From positions 682,001 through 746,000 of the forward strand of contig NZ_QEWO01000001.1 in the NCBI RefSeq assembly GCF_003402235.1: 64,000 nt of DNA. Direction: 5' to 3'. Of this stretch, positions 34,254 through 44,400 are shown in pieces. How positions within the stretch are numbered: position 1 is the first letter of the stretch; each line of letters opens with the position of its first letter. The notes under the pieces are model-generated. The model was given only the letters and a program-made list of their open reading frames with translations, searched no databases and was not told the DNA's origin. The stretch is from Parahaliea mediterranea. Lineage in GTDB: Bacteria; Pseudomonadota; Gammaproteobacteria; Pseudomonadales; Halieaceae. The position numbers and the translations under genes were made by a program.

Positions 34254-35978
34254 ATGCATCAACGGCTATTGCTGGCACTGCTGTGCACTGTCTCCCTTGG
34301 GCTGGCCGGCTGCGAACGCCAGCAGGCCACGGCCCCTGAAGCACCGCCCGCCCCGCGCTACGATGGCGTGGTGCTGAACGGCACCGTGTACGACGGCAGC
34401 GGCGGCCCCGGCCAGGCGCTGGATGTCGCCATCGACGCCGGGCGCATTGTGGCCCTTGGGGACTTCGGCCCCGACGATGGCGGCTTTGTGGTGGACGCCA
34501 GCGGCAAGGCGGTGGCCCCGGGCTTTATCAACATGCTGAGCTGGGCGCTGGATTCGCTGATCCACGACGGGCGCAGCCAGGGCGACATCCGCCAGGGCGT
34601 GACCCTGGAGGTGTTCGGCGAAGGCGAATCCTGGGGGCCGTGGAACGAGGCCATGAAGGCCGAGGAGGCCGGGCGCCAGGGGGACATCCGCTACGACATC
34701 GAGTGGACCAGCCTCGGGGAGTTTCTGGACTACCTGCAAAACCGCGGTGTATCCACCAACATCGCCTCATTCATTGGCGCCACCACCCTGCGCGTTCACG
34801 AACTGGGCTACGAAGACCGCGCACCCAGCGCGCAGGAACTGGCGCGCATGCAGGACCTGGTGCGCCAGGGCATGGAGGAAGGCGCCCTGGGCATTGGCTC
34901 TTCACTCATCTACGCACCGGCCTACTATGCCAGCACCGAGGAGCTGATCGCCCTCACCTCGGTGGCCGCCGAATACGGCGGCATGTACATCTCCCACCTG
35001 CGCAGCGAGGGCAACCGCCTGCTGGAGGCCATCGAAGAGCTGATTACCATCGCCCGGGAATCCGGCGCGCCGGCGGAGATTTACCACTTCAAGCAGAGCG
35101 GCGAGTCCAACTGGCTGAAATTCGACGAGGCGGTGGCCATGATCGAGGCGGCCCGGGCCGAGGGCCTGCGCATCAGCGCCGACATGTACACCTACACCGC
35201 CGGCTCCACCGGGCTGGATGCGGCCATGCCGCCCTGGGTGCAGGAAGGGGGCTACGCCGCCTGGGCGCAGCGCCTGCAGGACGCGGACATTCGCGCGCGC
35301 CTGCAGCAGGAGATGCTCGACCGCAAGGCCGACTGGTCCAACCTGATGCTGGCCGCCGGCGCCGAGGGCACCCTGCTGGTGGGCTTTCGCAACCCTGCGC
35401 TGCGCCACTACACCGACAAGACCCTGGCCGAGGTGGCCGCCGAGCGCGGCACCAACGCCCAGCAAACCGCCATGGACCTGGTGATCGAAGACGGCAGCCG
35501 GGTGCAGGTGGTGTACTTCCTGATGTCGGAGGACAACGTCAAACGCGGCATTGCCCTGCCCTGGATGAGCTTTGGCTCCGACGCCTATTCCATGGCGCCG
35601 GAAGGCGTGTTCCTCAACAGCAGCACCCACCCGCGGGCCTACGGCACCTTCGCCCGCCTGCTGGGCCGCTACGTGCGCGAGGAGCAGGTCATCCCCCTCA
35701 GCGAGGCCATTCGCAAGCTTACCTCACTGCCGGCGGGCAACCTCGGCCTGCGCGAGCGCGGGCTGCTGGCGCCGGGCTATCACGCCGATGTCGTGGTTTT
35801 TGACCCGGCCACCATTGCCGACCATGCAACCTACGACGACCCCCACCGCTACGCCACCGGCGTCAGCGATGTCATCGTGAACGGGGTGCAGGTACTGGTG
35901 GATGGTGAGCATACCGGCGCCACCCCGGGTCAGGTGGTGCGCGGGCCGGGCTGGAGCGGCTGGCCGGAACGCCAGTAG
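34254..35978 (+). CDS. Amidohydrolase lipoprotein, N-acyl-D-amino-acid deacylase-like
   Basis: 574 residues. LGLAGC gives a lipobox with Cys20, so the enzyme is a periplasm-facing lipoprotein. The sandwich domain VVLNGTVYDGSGGPGQALDVAI and the C-terminal LGLRERGLLAPGYHADVVVFDP are typical of D-aminoacylase/dihydroorotase-type amidohydrolases. However, strand 1 reads APGFINMLSW (88-97) instead of FIDxHxH, so the usual HxH metal pair is missing. His248 (YISHLRSEG), His278 (IYHFKQSG) and an Asp in SFGSDAYSM remain, which could hold a single metal. It is the last gene of the operon and is inferred to hydrolyse an N-acyl bond in the imported substrate. Confidence 0.85.
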   Translation: MHQRLLLALLCTVSLGLAGCERQQATAPEAPPAPRYDGVVLNGTVYDGSGGPGQALDVAIDAGRIVALGDFGPDDGGFVVDASGKAVAPGFINMLSWALDSLIHDGRSQGDIRQGVTLEVFGEGESWGPWNEAMKAEEAGRQGDIRYDIEWTSLGEFLDYLQNRGVSTNIASFIGATTLRVHELGYEDRAPSAQELARMQDLVRQGMEEGALGIGSSLIYAPAYYASTEELIALTSVAAEYGGMYISHLRSEGNRLLEAIEELITIARESGAPAEIYHFKQSGESNWLKFDEAVAMIEAARAEGLRISADMYTYTAGSTGLDAAMPPWVQEGGYAAWAQRLQDADIRARLQQEMLDRKADWSNLMLAAGAEGTLLVGFRNPALRHYTDKTLAEVAAERGTNAQQTAMDLVIEDGSRVQVVYFLMSEDNVKRGIALPWMSFGSDAYSMAPEGVFLNSSTHPRAYGTFARLLGRYVREEQVIPLSEAIRKLTSLPAGNLGLRERGLLAPGYHADVVVFDPATIADHATYDDPHRYATGVSDVIVNGVQVLVDGEHTGATPGQVVRGPGWSGWPERQ

Positions 35979-36010
35979 GCAAGATCGGGCGGCCCTCAGC
36001 CGCTCACCGC

Positions 36011-36056
36011 AAGGCTCTCAGCAAGCCCTTAGCAAGCCCTCAACAGGCCCTCAATC
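36011..36056. repeat. Four degenerate 11-12-bp tandem repeats
   Basis: Units AAGGCTCTCAGC, AAGCCCTTAGC, AAGCCCTCAAC and AGGCCCTCAATC run head to tail between the convergent amidohydrolase and luciferase-like genes and reach into the stop codon of the latter. A less conserved unit may extend the array left to about 35991. Confidence 0.7.
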
Positions 36057-37028
36057 AAACACCGCGCGCAGCAATTCGAAGCTGCGCTTGCGATCGTCCA
36101 GGTAGTACATGTTGCTCACCACCATGATTTCATCGGCACCGTAGCGCTCGGCCAGGGCCAGCAGCTGGGCGCGCACCTGGGCCGGGGTGCCCACCGCGCG
36201 GTTCTGGTTGCGGCTGGCGATAAAGGCCTCTTCCCTGGGGCCGATGGGCCAGGCCAGGGCCTGCTCCGGAGTCAGGGAGTGGCCATCGCTCTGGCCGGTC
36301 ACAAAGCGGTAAAAGTTAAGGTCGAAGGTAAGCTGCAGGGCCCTGGCCCGGGCCTCGTCGTCGGCGCAGAACACGCTGGTGGTGACAATCGCATAGGGCC
36401 CGGCCTGCAGGGCCGACGGGGTAAAATGCGCCTTGTACAGGTGCACCAGTTCCGCCTGGGCCTGGGGGTTGATGAACAGCCCCAGGTTGTAGGGCAGGCC
36501 GCGCCGGGCCGCCAGCACCGCGCTGTCGGGGCTGGAGCCCAGCATCCACAGGGGCAGCCCGGGGGGCGGCCGCGGGCTCACCAGGGGCTTGGCATCGGGG
36601 TTCCACAGGTAGTTGCTGAGCGCTTCCACCTGCTCGGGGAAGCGTTCGAACTTGGGGCGCCCGTCAGTGGCCAGGGCCACGGCGGTGGACATATCCGCCC
36701 CCGGCGCCCGCCCCACGCCCAAGTCGATACGGCCCGGATAGAGATTGGCCAGCAGCGAAAATACCTCGGCGATTTTGTAGGGGCTGTAGTGCGGCAGCAT
36801 GATGCCGCCAGAGCCCAGCCGGATGCGCGAGGTGGCCGCCCCCAATGCCGCCAGCAGCACCTCCGGGGCGCTGCCCACCACCGAGGGAAAGGCATGGTGT
36901 TCCGACACCCAGAAGCGCTCATAGCCGAGCGCCTCGCAGTGGCGCGCCATCGTCAGCGACTCCTGCAGGGCATCTTCCGGCGCATCTGCCGAGCGCGCCA
37001 GTGACTGATCCAGTACCGACAGTTTCAT
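36051..37028 (-). CDS. LLM-class flavin-dependent oxidoreductase
   Basis: 325 residues with the bacterial luciferase-like TIM barrel of the YhbW type. KLSVLDQSLARS opens strand 1, YERFWVSEHHAFPSVVGSAPEVLLAALG is the conserved SEHH region, and GRIDLGVGRAPGADMSTA and LPLWMLGSSPDSAVLAARRGLPY follow. The family uses FMNH2 supplied by a reductase to oxidise varied substrates; no partner reductase gene is adjacent. It follows the methyltransferase-like gene in the same direction after 66 bases. The function cannot be narrowed. Confidence 0.9.
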   Translation of the reverse strand: MKLSVLDQSLARSADAPEDALQESLTMARHCEALGYERFWVSEHHAFPSVVGSAPEVLLAALGAATSRIRLGSGGIMLPHYSPYKIAEVFSLLANLYPGRIDLGVGRAPGADMSTAVALATDGRPKFERFPEQVEALSNYLWNPDAKPLVSPRPPPGLPLWMLGSSPDSAVLAARRGLPYNLGLFINPQAQAELVHLYKAHFTPSALQAGPYAIVTTSVFCADDEARARALQLTFDLNFYRFVTGQSDGHSLTPEQALAWPIGPREEAFIASRNQNRAVGTPAQVRAQLLALAERYGADEIMVVSNMYYLDDRKRSFELLRAVFD

Positions 37029-37094
37029 TCCAGCTTCCTTGAAAAATCTGTGTTTGGCCCGCGCCCTGGCACCGGGCGGTAACCTGGCCCGAAC

Positions 37095-37670
37095 CTAGCC
37101 CAGCCGCGCCTTCAGCAGCAGCTCGGTGCGGCGATCGGGCAACAGTACGCTACGCTCCACACGGAAGCAGGGCAACAGGGCGCCCAGTTCACCCTGGGGA
37201 TGGGGCTGGTATTCCGGGGGAATGCGCGGGCGCTGTCGCACCCGCAGGTGGCCGCTGTCGGCAATGCCGTAGTAATGGGGCGATGCCTCGGTGCGCGCAT
37301 TGTGGGGCGCAAAGCAGTGGCCCAGGGTGTCCGGGTGCAGGTGCGGGCGCAGCTGGGACATCAGCGCGGTAATGGCGTCGCGGCTCAGGAAGTTGAGCAC
37401 GTCCCAGAAAAAACACAGGTCGAACAGCGCGCCCCCCGGCAGGGCCAGGGCACGCTCCAGGCGCTCATCCAGGCTCGGCTCGCCCTCTTCGGCGCGGCGC
37501 AGGGGCAGCTCCTCGTACAGGTCGGCAAAATGCAACTTGCAGCGGTAGTCGCTGAAGAAATTCACGGTTTCTGGCAGCGCCGGGCCGATATGAAGCACCG
37601 TCAATGGCCAGTCGGCATCGACGTTTTCAAACAGCGCAGGCAGCAGCCGGGACGGCTGGGTGGTTGTCAT
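37095..37670 (-). CDS. Small methyltransferase-like protein of unknown function
   Basis: 191 residues from ATG 37670. TVLHIGPALPETVNFFS resembles a class I methyltransferase motif I in which the GxGxG loop has become IGPALP, CKLHFADLYEEL the post-I acidic strand, and LFDLCFFWDVLNFLS motif IV. It ends with a segment rich in Arg and Pro. SAM binding is doubtful because of the altered loop. It lies 48 bases after the bactofilin gene, in the same direction, so a role near that cytoskeletal protein is possible. I recognise no close relative with a known function. Confidence 0.6.
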   Translation of the reverse strand: MTTTQPSRLLPALFENVDADWPLTVLHIGPALPETVNFFSDYRCKLHFADLYEELPLRRAEEGEPSLDERLERALALPGGALFDLCFFWDVLNFLSRDAITALMSQLRPHLHPDTLGHCFAPHNARTEASPHYYGIADSGHLRVRQRPRIPPEYQPHPQGELGALLPCFRVERSVLLPDRRTELLLKARLG

Positions 37671-37680
37671 AGAGTGCAAC

Positions 37681-37698
37681 GGGCTGCCGCGGCAGCCC
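37681..37698. repeat. Perfect 18-bp palindrome between bactofilin and methyltransferase-like genes
   Basis: GGGCTGCCGCGGCAGCCC reads the same on both strands. It has no T-tract, so it is more likely an RNA-stability hairpin or protein site than a full terminator. Confidence 0.5.
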
Positions 37699-37718
37699 GC
37701 GTGTCCACAGGTGGCGGG

Positions 37719-38267
37719 TCAGCCGCTTTTCACATCCAGGCCGGGGGCCGAATTGGCCGGCGCCGGTGCGGGTTTGGCGGCGGGGGCGGCGGCCGGGGCC
37801 GGCTTGGCCGCGCTCTTTTCGCCCGGGTCCATGTCGATGGAGCCCTTGAACACCGCGCCGTCTTCCAGGGTCATGCGCGGAGCCACAATGTTGCCGCGCA
37901 CGTGGCCGGTCTTGGCGATGATGACCTTCTCGCCACCGGTGATGTCGCCCGTCACCTGGCCGTTCACAATCACGGTGCGGCCCTTGATGTCGGCCTTGAC
38001 CTTGCCGGATTCGCCCACGGTGACTTCGTGCGCGGCCAAGTCGATGCTGCCTTCCACAGTGCCGCGAATGACCAGGTCTTCGTCGCCGGAAACCTCGCCC
38101 TTGATTTTGATACTCGGTCCAATCACTGCTGCACTCCTCGGGGTGGATAGTTGCTCGTACTGGCTGGGTGAAGGCGCCGGGGTCGCCGGCTCTGGCGCGG
38201 CGGCGGGCGCCGGCGCGGGTGCCGGGCGCTCCGGCGTTTTACCCTTGTCTTTATTGCGTTCAAACAT
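37719..38267 (-). CDS. Bactofilin (polymer-forming cytoskeletal protein)
   Basis: 182 residues. A Pro/Ala-rich basic N-terminal tail (KTPERPAPAPAPAAAPEP) leads to the right-handed beta-helix of bactofilins, whose regularly spaced turns read IKGEVSGDEDLVIRGTVEG, IDLAAHEVTVGES, KADIKGRTVIVNG and GNIVAPRMTLEDGAVF. A second Ala/Pro tail follows. Bactofilins polymerise without nucleotides into membrane-associated filaments that shape cells or place other proteins. ATG 38267 gives the normal MFERN start; GTG 38279 is possible. A CRP/Vfr-type site lies about 77 bases upstream. It follows the TpsA gene on the same strand after 195 bases. Confidence 0.92.
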   Translation of the reverse strand: MFERNKDKGKTPERPAPAPAPAAAPEPATPAPSPSQYEQLSTPRSAAVIGPSIKIKGEVSGDEDLVIRGTVEGSIDLAAHEVTVGESGKVKADIKGRTVIVNGQVTGDITGGEKVIIAKTGHVRGNIVAPRMTLEDGAVFKGSIDMDPGEKSAAKPAPAAAPAAKPAPAPANSAPGLDVKSG

Positions 38268-38313
38268 CGTGGTCACCACGTTGACTCATTGTGGAGCAGC
38301 CATGCTAGCAGCC

Positions 38314-38319
38314 AGTCAA
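38314..38319 (-). promoter_or_regulatory. Possible -35 element of the bactofilin promoter
   Basis: TTGACT on the minus strand matches five of six -35 consensus bases. The -10 region at 17-base spacing (CTCCAC) is poor, as expected for an activator-dependent promoter. A start point near 38283 would put the CRP-type site about 61 bases upstream. Confidence 0.35.
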
Positions 38320-38336
38320 CAAGGGAGCCAGCATTG

Positions 38337-38352
38337 TGTGAGGGAGATCACA
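38337..38352. promoter_or_regulatory. Perfect CRP/Vfr-type binding site
   Basis: TGTGAGGGAGATCACA contains both half-sites of the CRP consensus, TGTGA-N6-TCACA, without mismatch. It is upstream of the bactofilin gene, so cAMP-CRP or Vfr control is likely for that gene. GATCACAG (38346-38353) is also inverted at 38385-38392, which may add a second element. Confidence 0.65.
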
Positions 38353-38462
38353 GTTTTCTCCGGATTGCCCGCCGGCGCACCGGGCTGTGATCACCCTGGG
38401 GGCAAGGAAGTTAATGGGCGCTATGTTCCGGGGCGTTCCGCTGCCCTGTGGCGTGGCCGGGG

Positions 38463-41400
38463 CTAGGGCCCGGCCGCCGCCTGCAGGGCCTTGATCAGCT
38501 GCCCTTCGTTCTCAATTTCGTCACTCACGCCCTGCAGGTTGCGGCGCGATACCGAGCGCCGGCCGGCGTTGAACACGGCGATGTCGTCGAAAATCGACAG
38601 GCTGGTGGTCTCTTCCACCTCGAGCTGGATCACCGGCTCGCCGGTCACGGTGATCACGATCACGGCGTTGATCTGGGCGCCGCCGGCGGTATCCACCGAC
38701 AGCCCGCCGCCAATGGTCAACAGGCTGCCCTCGGAGCTGACGTCCACCACCGAGCGCCGGCTCAAGGCCAGGCTGCCATCAATGGTCAGGTTGCCGCCGG
38801 AGCGCAGTACCAGGGGCGGGTCGGAGGTGGGGCCGTTGAGGGTGAAGTCACCGCCGATGACGATATCGCGGCTGGAGCTCAGCTGGCCGGCGCCGTCCAG
38901 GGTCAGGTTGCCAGCCAGCGACAGCAGCAGATCTTCAATACCGGCGTAGCTGAAGCCGTCATCGCCCGTCCCGATGCGCACCCGGGCCGCGTCGTTGCCG
39001 GCCAGGGTAATGCCCACATCGCGGCTGGCCCCGCTGCTCTGGTCTAGCGACAGCACATCCAGCCCCGCCAGGCCGTCGATACTGCCCGAGAGCCGGTTGC
39101 CACCCAGTTGGAAGGTATCGTTGCCATCGGTGCCCACCAGGTTCTCGATGCTCTCAAAGCCCACCGACGAGAGCAGCTGGCCGGTGGCGTCACGCTGCTG
39201 CGCCAGGCCGCTGTTGTCGCCCTCCAGCACATAGGCATTAACCCCCAGCAGGGTGTCGGAATCCACAGCGTCTACCGTGGCCGCGCCGCGAATCACCCCG
39301 GACACACGGCCACCGGCAAGGTCAAAGCGATCATCGCCGTCGGTGCCGGTGAGGTTTTCTATCCCGCTGAAGCGCAGCGCATCCGCCGTGCCGCGGTTCA
39401 GGCCGTCGAGGCGGTAGTCACTGGCGCCGCTCAGGCTGTCGTTATCGCCGGCGGTGCCCGCCAGGCGCTCGATGTTGCGAAACACCGTGCCATCCGCCGT
39501 GCCACTGCGGCCACCTGCGCCGCTGGCCAGGTCCAGTTGATAGGCGCTGAAGTTTTCCAGGGCGTCGCCGTTGCTGCCCTCGCCCAGGGCGTCCATCACC
39601 CCCGACAGGCTGCCGTTGTCGCCGCGCACAAAGCGGTCATCGCCATCGGTGCCGGTGAGGTTGGCGATGCGCGAGAAGCGAATGCTGTCATCCGCCAGGC
39701 CAGCATCGGCCCCGTCAATCCGGTAGCTGGCGGCGCCGCTCAGGGTGTCCCCCGCCGCGCCGCTGCCTTCCAGCACTTCAATATCCACAAAGCGCGAACC
39801 GTCGGCGGTGCCGCTGCGCGGCTCGCCGGCGCTGGCGGCATCCAGGGCAAACTGGCTGTAGTTGGCCAGGCGATCGCCATCGGCCCCCTGCCCCGCCCCA
39901 TCAATGGTGCCGTCGAGGCGCCCGCCCTGCTCCCGCACAAAGCTATCGTCGCCGCTGGTGCCGGTCAGGTTCTCGATGCCGATGAAGCGAATGAGGGCCG
40001 CCACGGTGCCGCTGTTTTCACCGCTGATGACATAGTCGCGCCCGCCCACCAGGCGGTCGCCGGCGCCGTCGGTGCCGGTGAGTACCTCGATGCCGGTAAA
40101 GGCCATGCCATCGGCACGGCCGCTGCCACCCTGCCCGCCATCGGCCAGTTCAAACAGGCTGAAGTTTTCCAGGCGGTCGCCGTCACTGCCTGCCCCGTCA
40201 ATGCTGCCCGACAGGGAGCCACCGGCGGCCACAAAGCGGTCGGCGCCCGCGGTGCCCAGCAGGTTGGCGATCTGGCGGAAGCGGAAGTCATCGGCAATGC
40301 CGCCGTCGCGTTCGGTGAGTTGCACATCGCTCACCCCTTCCAGCACATCGCCGGCGCCGCCGGTGCCGGTCAGGCTTTCGATGCCGGCAAAACCGATGCC
40401 GTCGGCGGTGCCGGCGCCCGCGCCGCCCACCACAAAGCGGGAGAAGCCAATGAGGTGATCGCCGCTGCCCCCCAGGCCGTCGATGGTGCCGCTCAGCGAG
40501 CCGCCCCGGCGGGTAAAGGTATCGTCGCCGGCACTGCCGTGGAGGTTTTCCACATTGAGGAACACCTGGCCGTCGGCGGTGCCCGCGTTTTGCCCCAGCA
40601 GCACGTAGGTCGAGGCGCCAATGAGGGTGTCGTTGCCCTCGCCGCCGTCAAGCTCCACTACGCCGCCAAAGTTCAGGGCGTTGAAGGTGCTCACCTGTAT
40701 CAGGTCGTCTTCCTTGCTGAACTGTTCCTGCTGGGCGCTGCCGGTCAGGTCGCCGGTGGACAGCACCTGCTCCACGCCCCCCACGCGAACCCCGCCGCCG
40801 GTAATGAAGTCGCCCGAGCCCAGGGTGACCCCGGCGCCCTGGTTTTGCAGGGTGTCTACCCCGCCGTTGCCCAGGATCTGGGTCACGCCGAGGAAAGTGT
40901 TGCCGGCCTGGGTATCCACCGTCAGCGATGTGCCGCTCAGGGTGAAGGTTTCGCCAACGCCGCTGCCCGACACCGCCCCGGTGCCGTTGATGGTGCCGAT
41001 ATTGCTGACCGCCAGGCCCCCACCGCCGATGGTAAAGCCGCTGGCCTGCAGTTGTACCCCGGCGCCGTTCAGGCTCAGGCTCTCGTTGCCGTTGCCGCTC
41101 AACAGGCTCACGCCGCTGAAGGTAACCGACGGTGCCGGTGTCACCAGGCGCACGCCATCGTTGCCCACCAGGTCGAAGGTGGCGGCAATGCCGCTGGCGC
41201 TGAGGCGGCCGGTGCGGCTCACCGTTTCCACGTTGCGCACTTCGGTGGCGCCGTTGACGCGCAAGGTTGCCGGCGCGGTGATATCGACGCTGTTGCCGCT
41301 GCCGGGGGCAAGGGTCAGGCTGTCGCTGCCGCCGGCGGCGTCGATCAAGCCGCTGAGGCTGCCGCCGGCAAGAAATTCAAAACTGTCGCCGGCGGCGGAG

Positions 41401-44400
41401 CCGGTCAGGTTCTCGATACCGCTGAAACTACCGCCATCGACACTGCCCGCGTTCGCCCCGCTGATGCGGTAGGTGCTGCCGCCAATGATGGCATCGGTGC
41501 CGCCCAGGCCGTCGATCAGCCCGTCGACGCTGCCCCCGGCCAGGGTGAAGGTATCGTTGCCTGCGGTACCGCGAAGGTTCTCAATCGCGCTGAAAACAAA
41601 GCCGTCCGCCGTGCCGCTGTTGCTGCCGTTGACGCTGACAGTGGCCGCCCCCTGCAGGGTGTCGCTGCCGCCGCGGCCATCGATGGCGCCGGCAAGGGAA
41701 CCACCTTCCAGGGAGAACAGGTCGTTGCCGGCGGAGCCGATCACCGTTTCGATGCCGCTGAATAACCCGCCATCGGCGGTGCCGCTGTTGGCACCGGTAA
41801 TGCGGTACACGCTGGCCCCCAGCAGTTGATCGGCGCCTGCGCCGCCGCCGATGCTGCCGCTGACGCCAAAGCCCGCCAGGTCAAAGCCGTCGTTGCCGCT
41901 GGAACCCAGCAGGTTTTCAAAGCCGCTGTAGATCACCGGGCCGCCGTTGATACGGGTGCTGTTGTTGGCGGTCTGGACAAAGCTGGAAGCCCCGGCCACG
42001 GTGAGGGTGTCGTTGGCAGCCTCGGCCTGCACAATGTCGATGTTCAGCCCGTCCATGCCGGCGGTATATGTCACCGTGGCGGTAAAGCGGATGGTGTCGG
42101 CATCGCCGCTCACGCCATCCACCACGCCACTCAGCCTGTCGCTGGTCAGGAAGGTAAAGGTATCGTTGCCGGTGGTGCCGCTGAGGTTTTCCACATTCTC
42201 AAAGCCAGCGCCCAGCAAGTTGGCGGTGCCGCGATTGACACCGGTAATTTCATAGACGCTGCCACCAGCCAGGGTGTCGTCACCGAGCAAACCATCAATC
42301 AAGCCGCTCAGGCTGCCCCCCGCCAGGAAGGTAAAGAGATCATCGCCAGGGGTACCCGTGATGCTTTCCATCTCGCTGAAGACGATGCTGCCGTCCGTGC
42401 CCGCGTTGGCGGCGGACACAGTGACGTCGGACACCCCCGCCAGGGTATCGGTGCCGGCCAGGCCCACCAGGTTGCCGGTGAATGAACCGCCCTGCAGGGT
42501 AAAGGTGTCATCGCCGGCGCTACCGTGCAGGTTCTCGATATCCGTGAACGCGCCGACGCTGCTGCTGCCGCCGTTGGCACTGGTAATGGTGTAGCTGTTG
42601 GCGCCGGCCAGGGTATCGTTGCCCGCCAGGCCGGCCACGGTGCCGCTGATGCTGCCACCCGGCGCGAAGGTAAAGACGTTATCGCCCGCGGTGCCTTGCA
42701 GGTTGGCAATGCCCATAAAGGCCGTGGTGAGCCCGCCGGCCTGCACGGTGCCGGTATTCGCGCCGGTGACATTGGCGCCAGCCACCCCCTGCAGGGTGTC
42801 AGTGCCGCCACCACCATCCACCTGGCCGGTAACGCCGGCCGCGGAAAGATCGAAGCTGTCGTTGCCGCTGGAGCCGAGCAGATTCTCAAAACCCCGATAA
42901 ATCACTGGCGATCCGCTGATTTCGGTTTGACCGGGCGCGCTCTGTACAAAGCTGGAAGCGCCGGTCACCGTCAGGGTGTCGCCGCTGCCGTTGGCTTCGA
43001 CAATGTCGATGTTCTGCCCGGTTTGGCCGGCGGTGTAGAGGATGGTTGCCGCAAAGCGAATGGTGTCGTCGGTGCCGCTCACCCCGTCGATGGTACCTGC
43101 CAGGGCCCCAGCCACCAGGAAGTTGAACACGTCATTGCCGGTGGTGCCGGTGAGGTTCTCCACCCCGGTGAAGTCGATGCCGTTGGCCTGCCCCTGGTTT
43201 TCGTCGGTGATGTCATAGGCAGACAGACCCGCTATTTCATCACTGCCGTCACCGCCATTAATAGGCCCGGTGAGCGTGCCGCCGGCAAAGGTGAAGGTGT
43301 CATTCTCACCCAGGCCGGCCACCGCGCCAGACAGGGTGCCGCCGCTAAAGGTGAAGGTATCGGGGTTGTCGGTGCCGGTGAGGTTCTCGATATTGCTGAA
43401 GCCAGCGGCGCCCAGGGTGTCGGCCGTGCCGCTGTTGTCGGCACTGACCACATAGGTTGAGGCGCCAATCATCGTATCGCTATCGGCACCGCCGTCGATC
43501 GCCCCACTCAGGGTGCCGCCAGCAAAGGTGAAGGTATCCACCCCGCTGCTGCCAGTGAGGTTTTCAATGTTGCTGAAGGTGGTTTCAACCGTCTGGCCGC
43601 TATTGGCCACACCTGCATCGGCGTTGTTGATAGTGTAGGCCGTGGAGCCCAGCACTGTGTCGCTGTCACCGGTGCCAGCCCCGTCAATCGAGCCCGACAG
43701 GGTGCCACCGGCAAAGGTAAAGGTATCGTCAGCGGCGGTGCCCACCAGGCTTTCTATGTTGCTGAAGGCGACCGCATTGGCCATGCCGGGGTTGGCCGTG
43801 CCGGCATTGGCGCCGCTGATTTCGTAGGCGCTGGCGCCAAGCAGGGTGTCGTTGTCGGCAACACCGCCGCCATCGATGCCTACCGAAACGCTGCCTGCGG
43901 TGATATCGAAGGTATCCGAGGCCACCGAGCCCTGCAGTTGGCCAAAGCCGTTGTAGCGAATGCCGCCATTGCCATTCACCTCCACCACCGCTTCATCCAC
44001 GCCAACCAGTTCAAAGCTGGCCGCCGTGGCGGCGGCGAGGGTGCCGCCGCCGTTGGCGATCACCGTATCCACCGCTATCGCATCCACACCGGCGGTGTGT
44101 GTCACCGGGCCGGCGTAGGTCACGGTATCATCGCCGCCCGCGCCGCCATTCACCTGGCCATTGCTCAGGCTGCCAGTGGCGGTAAAGGCAAAAGTGTCGT
44201 CGCCAGCGGTGCCGGTGAGGTTTTCGACGCTGCTGAATGCCGTTTCAACAGTCTGGCCGCTGTTTGCTACGCCCTCATCGGTGCCATCGATCAGGTAGGA
44301 CGCCGAGCCCTCGATGGTGTCGCTGCCCCCTGCGCCGTCGATGGTCCCCGACAGGGTGCCACCGGCAAAGGTGAAGGTATCCGCACCACTGCTGCCGGTG

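Noticed and set aside
39108-41765. An 885-codon open frame on the plus strand opposite the TpsA gene
   Set aside because: It mirrors the repeat composition of tpsA, has Ala/Gly/Val-rich pseudo-repeats and no domain or ribosome-binding site; it is an antisense shadow of high-GC coding sequence.
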